The notes below the pieces were generated by a model that made no database searches, had not been told where the DNA came from, and was given only the letters and a program-made list of their open reading frames with translations. Below are positions 59,835-64,000 of a stretch of 64,000 bases of DNA, one piece after another; positions within the stretch are counted from its first letter, which is position 1, and every line of letters starts with the position of its first letter. The stretch comes from Betaproteobacteria bacterium. GTDB lineage: Bacteria > Pseudomonadota > Gammaproteobacteria > Burkholderiales > SG8-39. The translations under genes and the position numbers were made by a program. The stretch spans positions 17,565 to 81,564 of the forward strand of contig JACPYS010000050.1 of assembly GCA_016195915.1 (NCBI GenBank), given 5' to 3'.

Positions 59835-60670
59835 GCTGCGGCGCGCAACTCCCAGAGCTGCCGCTCGAGGTTGATATCTGCCGGAAGGCACCCGTGGCGC
59901 GATAGAAAATCGATGGCGACGATGCCGGCATCGACTGTGAATTCGCGTGCCGCAAGGCGCGCCATCAGCTCGTCGGTCGCGGCAAGGCGGAATTCGGCTA
60001 CTTCGCCGTCGTAGTTGACGGGACGGAAATCCGACGGCAATTCGAGGTCGTAGACGTAGAGGATTTCATCTTGCACGCCCTCCGGAACCGCCTTAGTGAC
60101 ACGCAGCGAACCGGCGCGGCGGGCCAGCGCGACGAGCGACGCGGGAATCCCGGCTTCTTCGGTGGACTCCTTCTCGAGGGTGCGCTGCGCATCCATTGCC
60201 TCAGCGATACCGCCCCCGACGAGGTTGTCGAGCATGCCCGGATCGATCGGCTTGGATGCGCTGCGCCGTGCAACCCACATGTTCCAACCCTGCGCTCGAC
60301 GCACGTAGCCGTTCATGTGCGCGGAGCGCGCTGTCAGGCCGAACGCGCGCATCGCGGCGCGCTCAAGGGCGAACATCGGCGCGCCCGTCGCAGGGGAGAA
60401 GATCGTGTAGCGCTCGTTGCGCCAGCCGTGAACGAGTCCCTCGCCTTCCAGAGCGCGCGCCACGACCTCAAGTGCCTTGCTGCGAGCTTGCGGTGTAGAA
60501 GGAAGAATCGCAATTGCTCCGGGCTGGCACTCGAAGACTTCGGACCAGCGGGGAAGCCATGCGGCGAGCGTCTGGCCGATCCACCCGATGGACTGACCAT
60601 CGAGCGACAACGGAATGAACTGCGTTGGATCGAATTCCAATCCGTCTGTCAGGGCGTCGCGCAGGCTCAT
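59831..60670 (-). CDS. Nudix hydrolase, DUF4743 / thiamine-pyrophosphokinase-related type
   Basis: A 279-residue protein with an N-terminal DUF4743-like domain ('FIPLSLDGQSIGWIGQTLAA', 'ALERAAMRAFGLTARSAHMN') and a Nudix domain. The Nudix box is 'GGGIAEAMDAQRTLEKESTE' continuing 'EAG', in which the REUXEE core reads KESTEE; the leading Arg is replaced but the glutamates remain. Relatives include yeast YJR142W and plant NUDX20/24, which act on damaged thiamine diphosphate forms. Start ATG at 60670. It is divergent from rpsL and converges on the DUF2946 gene. Confidence 0.85.
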   Translation of the reverse strand: MSLRDALTDGLEFDPTQFIPLSLDGQSIGWIGQTLAAWLPRWSEVFECQPGAIAILPSTPQARSKALEVVARALEGEGLVHGWRNERYTIFSPATGAPMFALERAAMRAFGLTARSAHMNGYVRRAQGWNMWVARRSASKPIDPGMLDNLVGGGIAEAMDAQRTLEKESTEEAGIPASLVALARRAGSLRVTKAVPEGVQDEILYVYDLELPSDFRPVNYDGEVAEFRLAATDELMARLAAREFTVDAGIVAIDFLSRHGCLPADINLERQLWELRAAA

Positions 60671-60736
60671 GGACGGAATCAAGGCTAACACCGGTCGCGG
60701 GATGCGGCGCTCAGCGTTTCCGTTGTGCAACAAGTC

Positions 60737-60766
60737 TTGACGCTTTGGCGAAAAACCCTTTATAAT
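60737..60766 (+). promoter_or_regulatory. Promoter of the rpsL operon
   Basis: TTGACG (60737-60742), 18 bases, then TATAAT (60761-60766): a near-consensus sigma-70 promoter about 80 bases before rpsL. The leader holds a G+C-rich inverted-repeat stretch that may fold. It drives rpsL-rpsG-fusA-tuf independently of any rpoBC operon. Confidence 0.85.
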
Positions 60767-60844
60767 CTTGCCTCTTTTTTGCACCGGGCCGGCCCACCGC
60801 TTGCACGCGAGCCGTCCCGGTTTGTATTTCTGGAACCTGAAAAC

Positions 60845-61222
60845 ATGCCGACTATCAATCAGTTGATGCGCAAAGGGCGCGCCAGCGAGCCCGTGAAGAG
60901 CAAGGTTCCCGCGCTGGCCAACTCGCCCCAGAAGCGGGGCGTCTGCACGCGCGTCTACACGACCACGCCCAAGAAGCCGAACTCTGCGCTGCGCAAGGTC
61001 GCCAAAGTTCGCCTGACCAACGGGTTCGAGGTGATCTCGTACATCGGCGGCGAGGGACACAACCTGCAGGAGCACTCGGTGGTGCTGATTCGCGGCGGCC
61101 GGGTGAAAGATCTGCCGGGCGTGCGCTATCACATCGTGCGCGGCAGCCTCGACACGCAGGGCGTGAAAGACCGCAAGCAGAGCCGCTCCAAGTATGGCGC
61201 CAAGCGCCCCAAAGCCGCTTAA
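60845..61222 (+). CDS. rpsL: 30S ribosomal protein S12
   Basis: A 125-residue S12, a decoding-centre protein and the classic streptomycin-resistance target. '[19 protein letters not shown]' starts it. '[20 protein letters not shown]' carries Lys43, and '[18 protein letters not shown]' carries Lys88 and Pro91. Both positions are wild type, so no streptomycin-resistance change is visible. First gene of the str operon. Confidence 0.98.
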   Translation: MPTINQLMRKGRASEPVKSKVPALANSPQKRGVCTRVYTTTPKKPNSALRKVAKVRLTNGFEVISYIGGEGHNLQEHSVVLIRGGRVKDLPGVRYHIVRGSLDTQGVKDRKQSRSKYGAKRPKAA

Positions 61223-61243
61223 CCGCCAAGCCAGGGAACACGC

Positions 61244-61714
61244 ATGCCAAGACGCAGAGAAGTGCCCAAGCGCGAGATTCTCCCCGATCCGAAATTCAAC
61301 AACGGGGACGTCGCGAAATTCATGAACGTGCTGATGACGCGCGGCAAGAAATCCGTCGCCGAGCGCATCGTGTACGGCGCGTTCGACACCATCAAATCGA
61401 AATCGGGCAAGGACCCGATCGAGGTGTTCGCGCTGGCGATGCAGAACGTGAAACCGGCCGTCGAGGTGAAGAGCCGGCGCGTCGGCGGCGCCAACTATCA
61501 GGTGCCGGTCGAAGTGCGCCCGGTGCGCCGCATGGCGCTCGCGATGCGCTGGATCCGCGAAGCCGCGCAGAAGCGCGTGGAGAAATCCATGGGTTCACGC
61601 CTGGCCGGCGAGCTGCTTGAGGCCGCGGAAGGCCGCGGTGGCGCGATGAAGAAGCGCGACGAAGTGCACCGCATGGCCGAAGCCAACAAAGCGTTCTCGC
61701 ACTACCGGTTTTGA
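61244..61714 (+). CDS. rpsG: 30S ribosomal protein S7
   Basis: A 156-residue S7 that nucleates the 30S head and, in E. coli, represses the str operon. '[19 protein letters not shown]' begins it; '[20 protein letters not shown]' and 'NKAFSHYRF' end it in the usual way. It follows rpsL by 21 bases. Confidence 0.98.
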   Translation: MPRRREVPKREILPDPKFNNGDVAKFMNVLMTRGKKSVAERIVYGAFDTIKSKSGKDPIEVFALAMQNVKPAVEVKSRRVGGANYQVPVEVRPVRRMALAMRWIREAAQKRVEKSMGSRLAGELLEAAEGRGGAMKKRDEVHRMAEANKAFSHYRF

Positions 61715-61736
61715 GCGGGCTGCAGAGGAAATCAGC

Positions 61737-63830
<2,094 letters not shown>

Positions 63831-63860
63831 CCAACCAGCGAACACACCCGGGAAAGCAAC

Positions 63861-64000
63861 ATGGCAAAAGCTAAATTTGAGCGTACCAAACCGCACGTGA
63901 ACGTCGGCACGATCGGGCACGTGGACCACGGCAAGACGACGCTGACGGCGGCGATGACGATGATTTTGGCGAAGAAGTATGGTGGGGATGTCAAGACCTA
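63861..64000 (+). CDS. tuf: Elongation factor Tu (partial, C-terminus off the window)
   Basis: The first 46 codons of EF-Tu: '[20 protein letters not shown]' then '[12 protein letters not shown]', with the P-loop 'GHVDHGKT' complete. The full protein is about 396 residues. GGGAAAGC lies before the ATG. It follows fusA by 30 bases. Confidence 0.97.
   Translation, partial: MAKAKFERTKPHVNVGTIGHVDHGKTTLTAAMTMILAKKYGGDVKT

Overview
The window looks like a chromosomal piece of a high-GC betaproteobacterium, or a close relative, of environmental lifestyle. Supporting signs are the uvrA / MFS transporter / ssb order, the fmdB-type gene / DUF502 / aspS order, a Bug-type periplasmic binding protein, a PEP-CTERM protein, and the rpsL-rpsG-fusA-tuf operon at the right edge. 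No tRNA, rRNA or CRISPR array was seen.

Layout. 1-7.0 kb: a partial peptide-type ABC binding protein, a 4-hydroxybutyryl-CoA dehydratase-like enzyme, a Uma2-type nuclease, an FmdB zinc ribbon, a ChaN-PDZ protein and an M1-like peptidase. 7.0-12.3 kb: a compact five-gene corrinoid methyl-transfer operon (corrinoid protein, URO-D-type methyltransferase, activation-domain protein, RACo-type reactivator, methyl-THF methyltransferase) behind a perfect 18-bp palindrome. 12.3-16.1 kb: a toxin-antitoxin-rich zone with a decayed VapBC pair, an insertion sequence with terminal inverted repeats, an RHH/PIN pair and a Phd/VapC pair. 16.1-24.9 kb: an accessory segment of lower GC carrying seven tightly packed genes. 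These are two coiled-coil proteins, a beta-solenoid protein, a four-helix membrane protein, an SPFH protein with a GYF_2-like domain, a zinc-ribbon/TM/TPR protein and a glycine-zipper lipoprotein. This is the best candidate for an undescribed system. The segment is bounded by direct copies of the 3' end of the thiolase gene at its right side, and a third, shorter copy lies further left. That suggests serial insertion at the thiolase 3' end.

24.9-29.2 kb: thiolase, an HMG-CoA-synthase-like/DUF35 fusion and a divergent acyl-CoA ligase, together an acyl-CoA catabolic set. 29.2-30.1 kb: debris of a VapC and a type I restriction specificity subunit, then an intact MazG-like gene. 30.2-38 kb: a dihydroxyphthalate-decarboxylase-like protein with a TPP enzyme, facing an operon for a glutamate/aspartate ABC importer (gltIJKL), a hydroxyisobutyrate-dehydrogenase-like enzyme and a Bug binding protein. 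38-45 kb: aspartase, acetoacetyl-CoA synthetase, an esterase, an SbmA/YddA-like ABC exporter and a PEP-CTERM protein. 45-64 kb: housekeeping genes (uvrA, ssb, aspS, nudB, clsB, rpsL, rpsG, fusA, tuf) interspersed with a secreted barnase-like RNase and its barstar, a degenerate EAL protein and several proteins of unknown function.

Functionally, amino-acid uptake (gltIJKL) sits beside aspartase, which would feed fumarate. The corrinoid operon would demethylate an unidentified methylated compound and pass the methyl group to tetrahydrofolate. The SPFH island would build a membrane-anchored assembly of unknown purpose. All identifications rest on reading motifs by eye; no database search was possible.
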